Source of the DNA: Grifola frondosa
Taxonomy: Eukaryota > Basidiomycota > Agaricomycetes > Polyporales > Grifolaceae
Assembly: GCA_001683735.1 (NCBI GenBank)
Contig: LUGG01000023.1
Span: forward strand, 434,001 to 498,000
Reading direction: 5' to 3'
DNA: 64,000 nucleotides
Part shown: piece after piece, positions 47,932 through 59,439 of the stretch
Layout of the letters: each line of letters begins with the position of its first letter
Numbering within the stretch: the first letter of the stretch is position 1
Notes under the pieces: generated by a model
What the model was told of the DNA's origin: nothing
What the model saw: only the letters and a program-made list of their open reading frames with translations
Database searches by the model: none
Translations under genes and position numbers: made by a program

Positions 47932-48245
47932 GGCTGCAGCATCGTTAACGAGCATGGAGCATCGAAGGGCGCCGCTTGTACTATTATTCCCGGCGAATGC
48001 GATGTCGGGCTGCGTCATTTCGCACCTCGACCTTGTTCTTGTTCTGGACAGGAGATCAACATGGCGCACGCATATACGGGCAGCACACAAGTACGAAACT
48101 TGAAAATCGGACACAGAGCAAGGGCATACAAACCGCGTATCTAAACACTGCAGGATGGCTGCAGGCATAGATGATACAACGGACTCAGAGAAGGACAATG
48201 AATGCAACAGCATGCGGATACATCATCCGCACACTCGCATATAGG
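47860..48245 (+). repeat. Direct repeat partner of 1570-1970
   Basis: Last exon and 3' flank of the 72-aa gene. It shares several stretches of 15-25 bp with 1570-1970, in the same order and orientation. The intact gene is here, so this is probably the source copy. Confidence 0.7.
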
Positions 48246-48311
48246 GATATAGCAAACGCGGTATGTGCACGCGCGCGAGCTCACACCTGCTCACACCCAC
48301 TGCCAACTCAC

Positions 48312-48440
48312 CGCGGACAGGTGCCACTTCTGGCCTTCATCCGCATGCAACAGCTCCTCCATCTTCGCGACGTTGGCTTCGAACGCATCCTAATATGTAG
48401 CTGTCGTACATGCCCACGATGAGACGCGCATTCGTCTCGT
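48312..48440 (-). pseudogene. Family X C-terminal fragment
   Basis: On the minus strand, about 48361-48315 encodes EELLHADEGQKWHLSAVSWQW, a variant of the family X tail. No upstream part of the gene is seen. It sits head-to-head with a P450 fragment, as at 31211. Confidence 0.55.
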
Positions 48441-48461
48441 CTAAGTGCACACACGCAGCGA

Positions 48462-49667
48462 GTGCCATGGGAGGATTCAGATTCAGATCGAAACGGCGCG
48501 AAGACAGAGACGGTACTCCCGCTCTCCGCACCCTTCCGGGGGGTTGACGGCTCGCCGGTGGACGAGATCCCGATCGCGAAGGGCTCCACCATCTGCATCG
48601 GTGTGGCGGGCGCGAACTGCGACACGGCGCTCTGGGACGCGGACACATACGAGTGGAACCCCGACCGCTGGCTCGCGCACTGTAGCGCACCTGATCGCTG
48701 ACTTTGTGTGCAGGATGACGCTCCTCGGGGGCGCGCGCGCATGCATGTAGGTCCCCGCGCTCCCGCACTAGTCTTCGCGCTGACTAGTATCGTCCTTCAG
48801 CGGCTTCAAGCTCTCGGAGCTCGAGATGTTTTTTCAGAGGTCAGCTTACGTCGTGACCAGGCCCCACTCTTGACTCCCTCGGCAAAGCATGGAGGAACAC
48901 CCCAAGCAGTCTCCCTATGCCGCACACGATCATAGTCCAGTCCGTGTACTGGAACGATGCCGAAGAGCTCACGAAAAGCGTTGGTCACGCCGTCCTCGTG
49001 CTCCGGTGATGCCTGTCGATGACGGGGACATCCCTACCTTGGACGATCTGATGGAGGCAGCTGGGGCACCGCTGACAGAGCCACAGATAGGCTTTTTCAA
49101 GCTCGGCGACGGATCAAAGGAAATCGACAATGGCGAGTCCAGCCCTTGCGCATGTTGTGATCTGCTGGAGTTCACCAAGCCTTCCGCCAGTGCTCGATGT
49201 GTCCCTTTGCACGAATTTCCGGTCTCTGCGATTTCGGTCACCTGCAACATACCCTCTGCGTCGCAGCCTTAACTGGGATGAGACCTGCTGCATCATCGCA
49301 GGTTTTCTGGAGCACCTTGAAGAACTTTAGATCGAGCAAATCACCTTCAATCTCACTGAAGATGATACAGACGGGCTGCGATCATTCGCCTGGTGGCAGG
49401 ACGTCAAGTATTGCAATTCTCATGTCCCTACCGTTCTCGTCCCTAGGGCGGGTGATCTGCAGCATCGACCCGAGCTGCAGCGTGCCTGTGTGCATCCAAC
49501 TCCCGCGCCGCTCGTAGACGTCCTGCTGTCCCTCCTGCTGCCGCGTTTCTCATTCAAGCTGCCCGACAAACCCGTGGAACCAGGCGCCGATCAGCTACCC
49601 GACTGTCGGAAGGGAGAGCGACAAACTGGAGATGCGAATGAACGTGCGGTTGGTGCAAGAGCGTTGA
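48462..49667 (+). pseudogene. Cytochrome P450 (copy 3), C-terminal fragment with insert
   Basis: Begins at the segment DTVLPLSEP-like (here TETVLPLSAPFRG) and continues with VDEIPIAKGSTICIGVAGANCDTALW and an altered heme loop LLGGARACM|GFKLSELEM split by an intron like that of copy 1. The expected C-terminal strand reappears only at about 49510-49667 (LLPRFSFKLPDKP, APISYPTVGRESDKLEM). In between, 48840-49490 is unrelated sequence. The whole N-terminal two thirds is missing. G+C is clearly higher than in copies 1 and 2. Not functional. Confidence 0.7.
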
Positions 49668-50054
49668 GTGCATTTCCTGGGACACACATATAAGACAGTT
49701 TATACGTCATAGTAATGGGAAGGTATCCACCTAGTCTTCCAGTCCCATTGCCGTCATCGCCACCAAAAATCAGTAGGTTCATTGTGGATGCCGCTTGAAC
49801 ATCTTCGCCAATGCTACATTCTGAACTACAAATGCTTCGAGAAATTGAGTTGACATGATGCAAACGGGTCCGCATATTGGGAGAGACAGCATTAGCCACC
49901 AATCACACATGGAAAGATACACCAGAGAGATAGAGATTGAGAAAGATAAAAAACCGGATTACAATACAAGTCGATCTGCGCAATCACATACTCAAGAGAT
50001 ACAACACGATACCCGATCCACACCGCTCCTCTCACCGCCCAGGCCGCATTACAT
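49668..50054. other. Intergenic
   Basis: About 390 bp between the P450 fragment and the 3' end of H2B. No feature recognised. Confidence 0.4.
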
Positions 50055-50679
50055 TTACTTCGCTCCTGCACTTGAGAACTAACAACAAACTCGGATTAGC
50101 GACGGAGTGAGTAGATGTGAGTGCAATCTGACCTTGGTGACGGATTTGGTGCCCTCTGAGATGGCGTGCTTCGCAAGCTCTCCGGGGAGGATCAGGCGCA
50201 CAGCAGTCTGGATCTCGCGTGATGAGATCGTAGACTTCTTCGAGTACGATGCCAATTCTATAACACAACCTATCAGCAACCCATACTGACTGTGGCAGAG
50301 AAGGTACTCACTGGACGCCTCCGTCGCGATCCGCTCAAAAATATCGTTCACGAACGAGTTCAAGATAGCCATCGCCTTGTTGGAGATACCCGTATCCGGA
50401 TGCACCTGCTTCAACACTGCCGCCAACCGCGTATCAGCCCACGCTCAATCTTAGCATACACCAAACCAAAGGCAACGCACCTTTGTAAATGTAAGAAGAG
50501 TACGTTTCCTTGCGGGCCTTTCGGCGCTTCTTCTTGGTCTCATCGCCACCCGCACCGCCCGCTGCCTTCGCGGTCTTCTTGGCTGCCTTCGCGCCGCCCT
50601 CGCTGGTTGTTTTCGCGGGAGCCTTCGAGGCGGTGGATGCAGGAGCCTTGCCAGCTGTCGACGCGGGTTTCGGTGCCAT
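50055..50679 (-). CDS. HTB1: Histone H2B
   Basis: Core nucleosome histone. Exons 50679-50481, 50416-50312, 50257-50133 and 50078-50055 splice to 453 nt, 150 aa, intact. The Lys/Ala-rich tail ([15 protein letters not shown]) leads to [18 protein letters not shown], then [35 protein letters not shown], the helix [43 protein letters not shown] and the terminal SSAGAK. The lysine in GTKSVTK is the one ubiquitinated by Bre1 in yeast (K123). Divergent from H2A, so both can be S-phase controlled from one promoter. Confidence 0.97.
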
Positions 50680-51018
50680 TTCGCTACGGTAGTTTAGGTT
50701 GGTGGGTTGGGAGATGAGGAGATATACGCGAAGGGCGGGTGGTGGTATAAGAAGGCCTGGCGTGCGCGGGAGCGCGCGACTTTATAGCGCGGCGTGGTTG
50801 TATGCGCATATTTGGAGATGCGTATCACGTGCATACGCGTCGCGTTGATTGAGAATCAACAAGGTTCGCGTGCACGCGCGTCGGTGGCCCGCGCCGAACT
50901 ATTTAAGGCGCCGACTTCTCATCTTGTCGCGCTCATCTTACCTTCTTCCACCTCCCTAGCGCTCCTTTGTAAACACCCTCTCAACACCACAACACCTATA
51001 CTCCAACTCTAAGAAATC
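50680..51018. promoter_or_regulatory. Shared H2B/H2A bidirectional promoter
   Basis: 339 bp between the two start codons. TATA-like elements occur at suitable distances on each strand: TATAAAG on the minus strand at 50780-50786, about 100 bp from the H2B ATG, and CTATTTAAG on the plus strand at 50899-50907, about 110 bp from the H2A ATG. A GC-rich, CGCG-containing block lies between them. Confidence 0.65.
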
Positions 51019-51605
51019 ATGTCTGGAAAGGGCAGCGGCAAGTCGAAGTCGGGTAAGGCCTCAGGGGAGGTGGGCAAGTCGCAGTCGCGCTCGGCGAAGG
51101 CGGGCTTGCAGTTCCCTGTGGGTCGTGTGCACCGTTTGCTGAAGAAAGGCAACTACGCACAGCGCGTTGGTGCCGGGGCTCCAGGTGAGTTCTGCATTCC
51201 ATATTGCGAGGACGATGGATGCTGATAGAGTGGCGTGCAGTGTACCTTGCTGCCGTGCTGGAGTACTTGGCTGCGGAGATCTTGGAGCTTGCAGGGAACG
51301 CTGCGAGGGATAACAAGAAGCAGAGGATTGTTCCTAGGCATTTGCAGTTAGCGATCCGGAACGATGAGGAGTATGTGTCTGCGCCTTTGTTCCGAGTTTG
51401 CTGTGTTGCTGACTTGCCTTGCGTCAGGTTGAGCAAGCTGTTGGGTGATGTTGTGATCTCGCAGGGCGGTGTGGTGCCCTTCATCAACCCTGAGGTGCGT
51501 GATACAAATGATATTCATGCGAAGGCGTTTACTTATAATTTATTGTAGCTGTTGCCCACAAAGACTCAGAAAGGTCCCAAGGGCGGCAACGTTGAGGAAG
51601 TATAG
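51019..51605 (+). CDS. HTA1: Histone H2A
   Basis: Exons 51019-51184, 51241-51370, 51428-51494 and 51549-51605 splice to 420 nt, 139 aa, intact. The core is canonical H2[82 protein letters not shown]. It is not H2A.Z by its core. The C-terminus reads [14 protein letters not shown] and lacks the SQ(E/D)-hydrophobic motif phosphorylated at DNA breaks in most fungal H2A. Confidence 0.97.
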
Positions 51606-52320
51606 GGACTGTAGACGACGAGGGATTGGTCTGGGAGAGGGTTGTGGCGGTGTATCATCAGGTGTACCACTAATGTTCCGGATATCTTATTCTCTACGAA
51701 TTGTATCGAATTTTCTGCTGAAAGCGTGAGTACGCCCAGCGCGGTGATGACGTCAGGCGAGAAATGGGGTGGTTGATTGACACGGAGGCGTTGCAGGGTG
51801 CGCTCCCACACCATTCCCGAGGCTGGTTCTCGACGTCGGATGCTGCGGGGAGAGCCCGACTTGGCGAGCAAGCGCAGGATGTGTGGCGCACTGGAGCCCA
51901 AGATGAGCAGAACGCCCCGGGCAATGGGCGGACGGGAGGACGCCTGTAGTGCGTCACGCCTGGTAGCGGCTGGCGGATGACATCAGTTCACGTGAGGGAG
52001 TGCCGAAGCGCGGCGGTGGAGCAGAAAAGTTGGCTGGATACGACGCATGCTGTACCCGTCTTAGACTCTTCTAGTGTCCTCGACGCTCTCTACCACGTCT
52101 CTCTTGTTGTGGGCCTCTCTCAAGTCGCCCCGGCTCGTCGACATTCCTTTCGACTCCCCCTCATACCGTCAAATAAACCTCCAAAATTCCTCACTACGCG
52201 CGCAGCATATAATTGAAGACCGCCGGGACGCATACTGCGTGTCCTTCGCGCGGTGCGAGCGAATAAAATTGTATAAATTGGTCAAGCGGTCTGCATATCA
52301 GGGATTGCGTCGATCTCGCG
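51606..52320. other. Intergenic
   Basis: 715 bp between H2A and the RRM gene; likely H2A 3' region and the RRM gene promoter. Overlapping short frames only. No feature recognised. Confidence 0.4.
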
Positions 52321-55300
52321 ATGCCGCACCTCGCGCTCGTCCCATCCGTACGTCCTACCTCCTCTTATCCTCTACCAGTCTCATCCAACCATCTTCCTCT
52401 CCATGTCTGTCCTCCTATCCCCCCGCAGGACCCATCTAACAGACCATCCTCCGTTCCCAACTCTTCCGCCCACTCATCTAACTCCTCCGCCACCCCCGCC
52501 TCCGCGCATACATCCTCCTCGCCCAACTCCCTTACCACCAGTCTCTTCTCCCGGAGACTCTCTGCTACTTCTCCGCCTTCTGCACAAACTTCTACCTCCG
52601 GTCTTCCAGCGCGGGCGGCGCTGGTTCCGGTCCTACTAACGATGATATAGAAGCCGTCATTCAGATGGCTATGGCCTCCTCTCGCTCAGGCAATCCACCG
52701 CGTGACACCCGAACTCAGCTATTTGTCGGCAACGTACGTCCCTTTTTTCTCACTCAATATCTTGACTTGCTGATCACCCGAGCTGCTTATATGCTATTCT
52801 TCAACCACTCTCCCCGGTTTTGTAATTGTTAAATGTGCTTGCTTCGTATAAATCTCCTCTACCTGATCCTCTGCTCCCTTTCTATTCGCTATCCTCTGTA
52901 TAACTCCCGTGCCGGCTTGATTTCTCATTCTTGCGGTGTCTTTCTTCCTCACACCATTTGCTTTCCTCCTTGCGCTCATCCGATTCAACGCGATCCTAAC
53001 CTTCCTCCACGACGGCTTTGTTACGTGTCACGATCTGGTGACCTCTCACCTGCCATTCCGCCTGTCTCACATCATCGGGTTCCACGTTTGTATGCTGCTA
53101 TCTCGCTGGACTATCTGTCGCCCCGTTGCATATCTTCAGCTTCCATACCGCGTCCGCTGGCAAGATCTCAAAGACCTTTTCCGTCGCGCAGGCACGGTCC
53201 TGCGTGCCGACGTCTCCTTGGACCAGATAACCGCTCCCGCGGCTACGGCACAGTGCTTCTCGCAAGCGCAGAAGATGCCGGACGTGCAGTGGATATGTTC
53301 AACGGGTATTGCTGGCAAACACGTACGCTCGAAGTACGTCCGGATCGCATGGGAGAGGACATTGCGTCATTCCTTGCTCCTCCACCTGTGGCACCTACCA
53401 ACGGTGCGCCTGTCGTGTCTCTGGCATCTGCATCTACGGGGAATTCGCTCGCATCGCCTGCACCAAGGCGCGGTTCCCTACAAATCTATTTGGCGGATTG
53501 GGTGTTGGTGCCAATGAGGAAGACGTGCTGCTCGCCCAGGGTGGGTCCAGACCGGGCACTTGCGTGGGAGGGGGAGGTCCGAGCAAAAATCTATTTGTTG
53601 GTAATGTGAGTAACTTTTCTGTGATCTCGTTTACGTCTTGTGGATGCAGCCTTGTCGTTTGAGTTCTTCTTGTGTTCATCGTGATCCGCGATCGAAGATG
53701 CTCCATACACCTTGAAGTGTTTGGGCTCTAGTCATGGCGAGAGCAATTCCCGAGTGTCATCGAAGGTACGCTACTTCGTAAATGAAGCTGCGAGAATTAT
53801 AATCGTGCACCCCCGGCTCCTACATTCATTTCCGTGCATGCACATGAATCTGCGCCGTGAGCTCGGTGTCGCGAACACTTCGCGGCTCGCATCCAGTATC
53901 GCGCCTTCCGCTTTGTGATTCCTCTCGTTTTGATATGTGTGCCTGACCGGTTGTCTAACCATGCCTCTTCCCGGTGCCCCATCAAATTCTCCTCTTCTAA
54001 TCCCGCGCCCCAACGGTCCGCTTCGCCACAGCTTCCATTCCACATCCAATGGCAAGACCTGAAGGACCTCTTCCGGCAGGCGGGCGCGGTGCAGCGCGCG
54101 GACGTCGCGCTCGGGCCCGACGGGCGCTCGCGCGGGTTCGGGACGGTGAGCTTCGCAGGGGAGGCGGACGCGGAGCGCGCGGTGCGCATGTTCAATGGGT
54201 GCGTTGCGCGCGCGCCGAGCGGGGTGGAGTATGTCTGATCTTGTGTGCAGGTACGAGTACAATGGGCGCGTTGAAGGTGCACTTTCGACAAGTTTGCGGC
54301 GCCTGCGGCGACGGCGGCTCCAGTTGCGGGTGCGGGCGCGCTGCCGCACTCGCCCGCGGCGCTCGCGTTCGCGGCACAGACGTACGCAGCCGCACAGCAC
54401 GTCTTCCAGCAGCAGCAACAGCAGGCGGCCTTCGGGATGAACAGGCAGAATGCGGGCGCGTACGAGGAGCAGGGGTTCGAGCAGGAGCCCGCGCAACCGC
54501 ATCGGCCGACGCATATATCGATCCCGCAGTACAGAATGACGCAGTTCGAGTTCGTTGCGGCAGGCTCGGGGCCAAGCTCGCCGTACGAGGTGTACGATAC
54601 CGGGCTCAGCATGGGGTACGGCCTGCCGCAGTATCTGCAGCAGGCAGTGGAGGCGGCGTCGCCGCTCCCGCCGTTTGTGTCAGGCTACAGCACTGCTGCG
54701 AACGCGTCGGATTCTCCTGATGGCGTTGAGGGCGGTCCGGGCTCGGCTGGCGCGCAGGCTTCGTCTTCACAGCTGCCTTCCTCGGATGTTTCAACTCAGC
54801 CACTACCGCTATCACAACCACAACCGCAGACATCCCCTTCGGAGCGGCGCGCGCCAATGCAGCCGCAGGTCGTGTCCCCCACGAACTCCTCCCGGTCCGG
54901 CTCGACCCAGCACGCGCACCACCCCGCGCACCCAGGGCCCATCTCCCTGCCGCCGCCACCCCCCGTGTCCGCCTTCCCCGCGCCCCCGCCGCACACCCTC
55001 TCCCCATCCTACCCGTCTCCGCACCCGCACCCCGCGATGAGCCCACTCCACCACCCCATGCTCGGCATGCCCGCCGGCGTCACAATCACGCCACACGGGC
55101 TCCCGCCAATCACGCCGAGCATGCCCTCGTTCACATTCCTCCCGCAGCCGTCACCGGGCGCGCTCCCGCCGGACCCAGCCCCGCCGCCCGCGTTCGCGCC
55201 GTTCTCGCCGGGGGTGACGATGTCGCCCGGCGCGTTCTGGGGCCGCCCCGGGTCCGGCGCGGCGAACCCGTACATCAACGCGGCGGTCGGGGCGCCGGTG

Positions 55301-55842
55301 CATGCGTACTACTCGTATGTGCAGGCGCAGGTGGAGGAGGAGCAGAGGCAGCAGCTGTTGGCGCAGAACGAGTATTTCCCGCCGGTGCAGGTGTCGATGG
55401 CGATGGCGCAGGGCGCCGCGGCTGCGGTTGCGCGCGACGACCCCCGGGGTACTTCCCGTTCGTACCGCCGAAGGAGGGTGCTGAGGACGCACTGAAGGAG
55501 GGCAATGCAGCGGCGGAGGAAAAAGATAATCAGATGGAGGTGGAGACGCGGAAGCAGAAGCGCTCGCGGTCGGCGGCGAGCGAGGACATGGAGGAGAGTG
55601 CTTGCCAGTCGAGCTCGCGGGAGACGTCCTGGCATATGGGCGAGGAGTCCAGTATGCGGGAAGAGGCGCTTGTGCGGCGGACGGAGGCGCTCTCGCTTGC
55701 GGACGCGCCGGACGCGAAGCCCCGCGCGTGCTCGGCGGAGACGGCGGCGCCACCTGCGTTAGCCGCGCAGGCGCACCGCGCAGAGTCGGACCCGGCGCGC
55801 GGGGAGACCGGCAGGCTGGGGCTGGGGATCGCGGGCTCGTGA
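52321..55842 (+). CDS. Two-RRM RNA-binding protein (Gbp2/hnRNP M-like)
   Basis: Exons 52321-52347, 52429-52733, 53140-53605, 54032-54198 and 54251-55842; about 853 aa once frame breaks are allowed for. RRM1 spans the second intron: LFVGN|LPYRVRWQDLKDLFRRAG with RNP1 RSRGYGTVLL. RRM2 spans the third: LFVGN|LPFHIQWQDLKDLFRQAG with RNP1 RSRGFGTVSF. Both RRMs are split after LFVGN, suggesting they arose by exon duplication. The C-terminal ~500 residues are low-complexity Q/P/A-rich. One-base breaks lie near 52600, 53220, 53476 and 55447, plus a small change at 54270-54290. Each restores the conserved reading and exon phase. Such proteins act in mRNA export or translation control; the exact role here is unknown. 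Confidence 0.8.
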
Positions 55843-55990
55843 GGTGGTTTAACCTCTGGTCGGTTCTCATTGGCGTGATGAAAGTATCTTAGCTACTGCG
55901 GCATTTCCCCATTCAAGGTATTGCATTCGTTGGCGGTCTACTACGTTGTCGTTGCATTTTGGATCTAGTGTCTGTGCATGCATGCGTACT

Positions 55991-56010
55991 ACATACATAC
56001 ATACATACGT
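55991..56010. repeat. (CATA)n microsatellite
   Basis: Four to five tandem ACAT units in the 3' flank of the RRM gene. Short and common; potentially length-polymorphic. Confidence 0.8.
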
Positions 56011-56223
56011 ATATTCGTACATCCGTGTCGAGGGGTTTTTTTTTCACGACGTGTCTCGTGCTCGCTGTGTTGCTGATCATATTCCCGGTATATCATGTTT
56101 CGTTCCAGAAGAATGGCGTTGAAAGCCGTCTGGTGCGTCGTGGCAGTTGAACGGTTGGACACAATAGCATTGAAAGAATAAAGATAAAATGCAGACGCAA
56201 AGCTGACAGAACGTATGCACTAC

Positions 56224-56761
56224 TCATGCAGAACAAGAAGAGACCAAGACCCTGTACGCCCCGGCACAGCTGCTACAGCTATCGATGAACGTATCCAGCT
56301 CATCCTCGAGCGCGCGTATGTTCGAGCACTGAATGACGCCGGCATCGTCGAGCATGCGAATGGCCCGTCTCATCCACACGCGCGCCGTGAAGCGCTCCTG
56401 GCCATCGCGCGCTGGCGTCTCCAGCGGACGCACCACAAGAGCGCGTAAAGGCGGAGCCAGGACACCGCACCGTCCTGCATGTTCCCTGCGCGGGTCGTCC
56501 GCTTCAGCAGGGGCGAAAAATTAAATTAAACGGGTGCGTACCGATGATGACGAGCAGGCGCACGTTGCGCGAGCGCGTCACGCGCTCGTCTCTGCACTCA
56601 AAGCGCCATGAGCCGCCGCCGTCGTTCGTGGCGCGGTAGAGCACGCCGGACTTGGTGCTCGTGCTCCCGGTTGAGAGGAGCGCCCAGTCGTGCCCGCCGT
56701 CTTGGCGCGCGTAGAGGCAGGCGTAGATGCGGTTGGTGAGGAGGTCGGGGGTGGACATCAT
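56224..56761 (-). CDS. Family Y small protein (DUF6914-like)
   Basis: Two exons (56761-56542 and 56485-56224) total 482 nt; one extra base gives 160 aa. The pattern is RIYACLYARQDGGHDWALLSTG, SGVLYRATNDGGGSWRFECRDERVTRSRNVRLLVIIG, then SWLRLYALLWC, ARDGQERFTARVWMRRAIRML. The IY-x-ALY ... HWAL opening followed by a strand-rich body and a C-terminal W-R-A helix resembles small fungal proteins of the DUF6914 kind; that link is recalled, not searched. The break near 56426 is CC where the copy at 32543 has CCC. An upstream in-frame ATG at 56821 is possible. It lies within the right arm of the inverted duplication. Confidence 0.6.
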
Positions 56762-58257
56762 GCAGTGGCAAAAATTCGAGTGGAGGTTGTGGGCGAGGGT
56801 GGTGGTGGTGGTGGGGACCATCCCCTCGGTTTTGACCGCCTTTTATGCCTGTCTGTCTGTCTGTGCTGTAGGACAGCTGGAAGACAGGAGAGCAGGAGTG
56901 GAAAGAGCAAAAATCCGGATGTCCGCGATGGGTGTATTCGAGCTAGTCCATTAGTATGACAAGTTGCCCTGCTCAGCAATCGCAGTCGCAGTACAGCACA
57001 CTAGGAAGCACTGGCTTGCAGAAGCGTCGAAACTATGACAAGACTTACCGCTCTCGGCCTCCGCGCACAGCATCCCAACATGTGCCACCGCGTATTAGGC
57101 TAGAATTGCACGCACGCGACACCTTCTGAGTTCCTGAGGACTATGCAATACCGTGTAGATGATCTTTGGAAGCACGGTGCGACAATAATATTGCGTGCAA
57201 GCTCCCAAGGGAGTTTCACGACGGAGAAGAAATATGGTATGTAAGCGTTCCTGTCCGAAAAAGCGTCAACAGAGAGATCGCCTGTGTGTCTGAGCAGGAA
57301 GACAGTCGTGCCTTCTGATGAATGGTACATCCATGGAATGCAGCACATCAAGTAGAACTTTGGCACCTCAGCGATGGTGCAAGCAGACTGCAGCCGCCGC
57401 GATGGTTTAACGTTGACAAATATTGATCGTCAAGTCAACGAGTCGTTTTAGTCGCCGATCAAACGGTCCTTTGATCTCGATCTGTTTATTATCTGGATGA
57501 TGTTCGGGGTCCATGCCGGCAGTCGCATTTACTACCATCCACCATGCTATCTTACAAAACTTTCATTTGCAAAATTGCTTCCGCCTACCATCGATGGCCC
57601 TCACCTCAAAAGAGGCGACTTGAAGCCTCCCTTCAATTGGGCACTTAGGAGATTAGGATCCGCCGTTTGTATTCTTTGATTCTCAATGTCTCATTTGACA
57701 TGCGTGTGCAGGAAGTTTCCAGAGCTTTGGAAAGCGACGATGAAGTCGCCATCAACTCTCCAGACGTGTCTCCAGAGAAAGGCAAGAAGAAAGAAGCCAG
57801 CCATAGGACCACTTGGCGATAATGGCGGTTGATGGGACGAAGTTCCTTGCCAGTCATTGGATGTTACCTGATGAGGTGCAATGGCAGTCTCGTCGTCAGC
57901 ATGTACAAAAACTGCACCATGTTGTCCGACACCGTCCCACCGGCCAAGTATACCATGAGGACGAGGGAGCTGTTGCGGCGGACGAAGGCCCGAAATGGCA
58001 CCTGGATGCGATAAATTGGCGGTGGGAGTGAGCGCGCCGCGTGCGTAGCCGGATCGCTCTGGGTCTGTGTGCGAATGATGTGCGTTGTACGATGGTTTGC
58101 TATAGGGCTGTTCTAATGCTGTGGCATTTATTTTCCTTCTCTTTTTGTACGTTGCACTCTATAATTTTGGCCTGCTCTAAGCATGTGCTATAGAGCCGTG
58201 TTTGCACATTTGTAGGTGGCATCACGGCCCCTTCTGAGAATTAAGAATCGTTATGCG
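56385..58257. repeat. Right arm of the inverted duplication (partner 30960-32590)
   Basis: Reverse-complement match to 30960-32590, carrying families Y (minus) and X (plus) in mirror order. It is longer than the left arm because of extra sequence around 57480-57800. The arms enclose about 24 kb, including the Plavaka block, the histone pair and the RRM gene. Confidence 0.75.
57594..58031 (+). pseudogene. Family X copy, frameshifted
   Basis: Has the family X start region (RGDLKPPFNWALRRLGSAV), a SESDDEVAINSPDVS-like acidic middle that differs from the intact member, and the C-terminal tail PKWHLDAINWRWE at 57990-58028. Two or more frame changes separate these parts, so no complete protein is readable. 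Confidence 0.6.
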
Positions 58258-59439
58258 TACTCCCCTGTTAGGCCAATACTGCACTTGCCTAAAGTAGTAT
58301 ACGTTGAGCGCGCTTGCTCTCTATTTCTCACCTTACCTCTCCAGCTTTTCCAATTCTGATGTCTTCATTAAAACGGAGTGCATCTGCACCTCCTGGGTTG
58401 ATAGCCCGTCCGAGCGTATTCCACGCCTCCATCACCCCCACGAATCAACAGACGCTTCAAGTTCAGGCTCTGCGTTATGGCCGTCCAAACGGGTCAAAGT
58501 CTCGTCAGACGCGGACACGTCATCTTCTATAAAGGAGGCGGAAAGTGCATCTAGCACAACACCAAAGGCAGAACACCAGTCGAAGGCGCGAGTCGTGGTC
58601 ACTGAATTGCTGGTGGCTGCAAGCACTCCGACCACGGCCAAGGCCAATTGCATTCCATCTCCCCGGAAAGTGAAGCACATCCGAAACGCGTTAGATGTCC
58701 CACATCCAGCTCCCGCGCGCTGGCGCGAGGCCTATGATGCCATCAAGGAGATGCGCGCGCGAACTCCAGCACCGATAGACACGATGGGCTGCCAGCAGGC
58801 ACAGTTGGATGAGAAGGACCCGAAGGTAAGCCTCCATCGCAGCATATATGCGAACACACTGTTCTGACAAAACCTCATAGAACCAACGGTTCTCGACGCT
58901 GGTGTGGCTGATGCTGTCTTTGCAGACGAAGGACGAAGTGACGAATGCCGCGGTCATTGAGCTGCGCGAGGCTGTGGGCGGCTGCTTATCAGTGGACGCG
59001 TTCCTGCAGGCCAGCAAGTACGATATATACGACGCGATCTACAAAGTCAGGTTCTGGAAGAGGAAAACCCAGTAAGACATCCAGTGTGTCATATTGTCCG
59101 CATCAAAACTCAACGGGCTGCTAAAGCTACATCACGCTGACCGCAGAACGGCTCCGCGATGACTTTGACTCAGATGTCCCCAAGACGGTCGACGAGCTGT
59201 GCTCCCTGCCGGGTGTCGGGCCCAAGATTGCCTTCTTCACCTTGCAAGTCGCCTGGAAACTGTGCGCGTGCCTCTTTGCCTTCAACCAACACTCCTACCC
59301 ACACTGACTGCCCGCTCCACAGGAATGTCGGCATCGGCGTTGATATGCACGTCCACCGAATCACGAACAGGCTCGGCTGGCACGTGCCGCAGACCGAAAT
59401 GCCAGAACAGACCCGGTGCGTGCGCACATGCTGACCGCC

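Noticed and set aside
47466..47942. 158-codon minus-strand frame
   Set aside because: Antisense of the 72-aa membrane gene, whose three exons splice in phase.
53771..54612. Overlapping 247- and 271-codon minus-strand frames
   Set aside because: Antisense of the RRM2 exons in GC-rich DNA; low complexity and no domain.
55151..55870. 239-codon minus-strand Pro/Arg-rich frame
   Set aside because: Shadow of the GC-rich low-complexity C-terminus of the RRM protein.
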